Shown here piece after piece: positions 63,714-64,000 of a stretch of 64,000 nt of DNA. The notes below the pieces were generated by a model. That model had not been told where the DNA came from, ran no database searches, and saw nothing but the letters and a program-made list of their open reading frames with translations. The position numbers and the translations under genes were made by a program. Within the stretch, counting starts at the first letter, position 1; the number at the start of each line of letters is the position of its first letter. This DNA is from Methylotenera sp. (GTDB lineage Bacteria; Pseudomonadota; Gammaproteobacteria; Burkholderiales; Methylophilaceae), in the NCBI GenBank assembly GCA_030693535.1, contig JAUYAL010000018.1, positions 1-64,000 of the forward strand, given 5' to 3'.

Positions 63714-64000
63714 CTAATAATTAGCTCTATAGCCAGTCATAGAGATAGCCTCAGTGCCATGTGTTACGGTGACCACTACTTTTTTCATGCTAACGCCATT
63801 GAGCGCCGCAGGTGCGGCTACTACTATGCCGATAGCGTAAGTAGAAAGTTCAACAGGGAGGTCAGTAAACAGCGCATTACTTTTACCATTATAGTCGTCA
63901 ACGTCATCATAATTATCGCGGCCAGTTTCACCTACTTCTGTCGCATCAGGGTCAGCATAATCTTTAAGTAAAATTTCAGCTAGAATGGAATCGGCCAGTG
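63714..64000 (-). CDS. mshD: MSHA minor pilin MshD, partial (5' end missing)
   Basis: The last 95 codons are visible, entering from the right edge and ending at TAG (63714-63716). The visible part begins ADSILAEILLKDYADPD, which resembles the stretch after the prepilin helix of MshD/PilV-type minor pilins, with a later THGTEAISMTGYRANY end. It lies directly upstream of mshO in the same operon. The prepilin signal is outside the window, so the assignment rests on position and this motif. Confidence 0.65.
   Translation of the reverse strand, partial: LADSILAEILLKDYADPDATEVGETGRDNYDDVDDYNGKSNALFTDLPVELSTYAIGIVVAAPAALNGVSMKKVVVTVTHGTEAISMTGYRANY

Noticed and set aside
1..64000. CRISPR array, prophage or insertion sequence
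   Set aside because: No regularly spaced direct repeats, no phage structural genes, no transposase frames or terminal repeats were found.

Overview
The window is a gene-dense, moderately AT-rich chromosomal stretch from a Gram-negative proteobacterium. It carries outer-membrane lipocalins, a TonB-dependent siderophore receptor, type IV and MSHA-type pilus genes, Hsp33, QueG, TsaE, AmiC, MutL, MiaA, RNase R and malate:quinone oxidoreductase. The gene families, the PQQ-type dehydrogenase and the base composition fit a betaproteobacterium of the Methylophilaceae type (Methylotenera-like). That placement is inferred from memory of families and was not tested by a search.

Layout. 1-266: the 3' end of a ribbon-helix-helix antitoxin gene that runs into an attC-like hairpin, probably the end of an integron cassette. 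470-8530: envelope and housekeeping genes: lipocalin, YcgR-like PilZ protein, RsuA-type pseudouridine synthase, AqpZ, an SpoU methyltransferase, an orphan pilin, Hsp33 and a Fur-boxed siderophore receptor. 8913-12567: a DUF3301 protein, a PilU ATPase, an unknown protein with an internal duplication, and an ammonium transporter behind a textbook NtrC/sigma-54 promoter. 12574-23761: the queG / tsaE-amiC / mutL / miaA group, interrupted by a beta-CASP nuclease, a SUV3-like helicase, and a K+ channel with a small membrane partner. 23824-33355: DapC, an EamA exporter, a second PilU-like ATPase, a TPR/O-GlcNAc-transferase (SPINDLY) protein, and a modification cluster ycaO - DUF386 - mnmD - mnmC(oxidase).

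34341-37430: a PQQ-propeller dehydrogenase with unusual active-site positions, an SGNH esterase, a SemiSWEET and a cold-shock protein. 37784-45697: a tight nine-gene minus-strand operon for membrane-lipid modification. It holds two cyclopropane-synthase-like methyltransferases, a fatty acid desaturase, a FAD oxidoreductase, DUF1365, DUF1295, DUF2878, a periplasmic DUF protein and a lipocalin. This is the best candidate for an incompletely described system here. 46119-51702: IF-1, an S4 RNA-binding protein, tRNA-Leu(CAG), RNase R, RlmB and Mqo. 52138-64000: an MSHA-type pilus locus in the order mshD-O-P-Q-I-(PilN)-J-K-L-M-N. It is rearranged relative to the classical order, and mshE/mshG are not seen.

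Three type IV pilus elements (orphan PilA-like pilin, two PilU-like ATPases) plus the MSHA locus point to surface attachment and motility. The NtrC/sigma-54 amt promoter and the Fur-boxed receptor show nitrogen and iron control. The lipid operon suggests active remodelling of unsaturated fatty acids, perhaps under oxidative stress.
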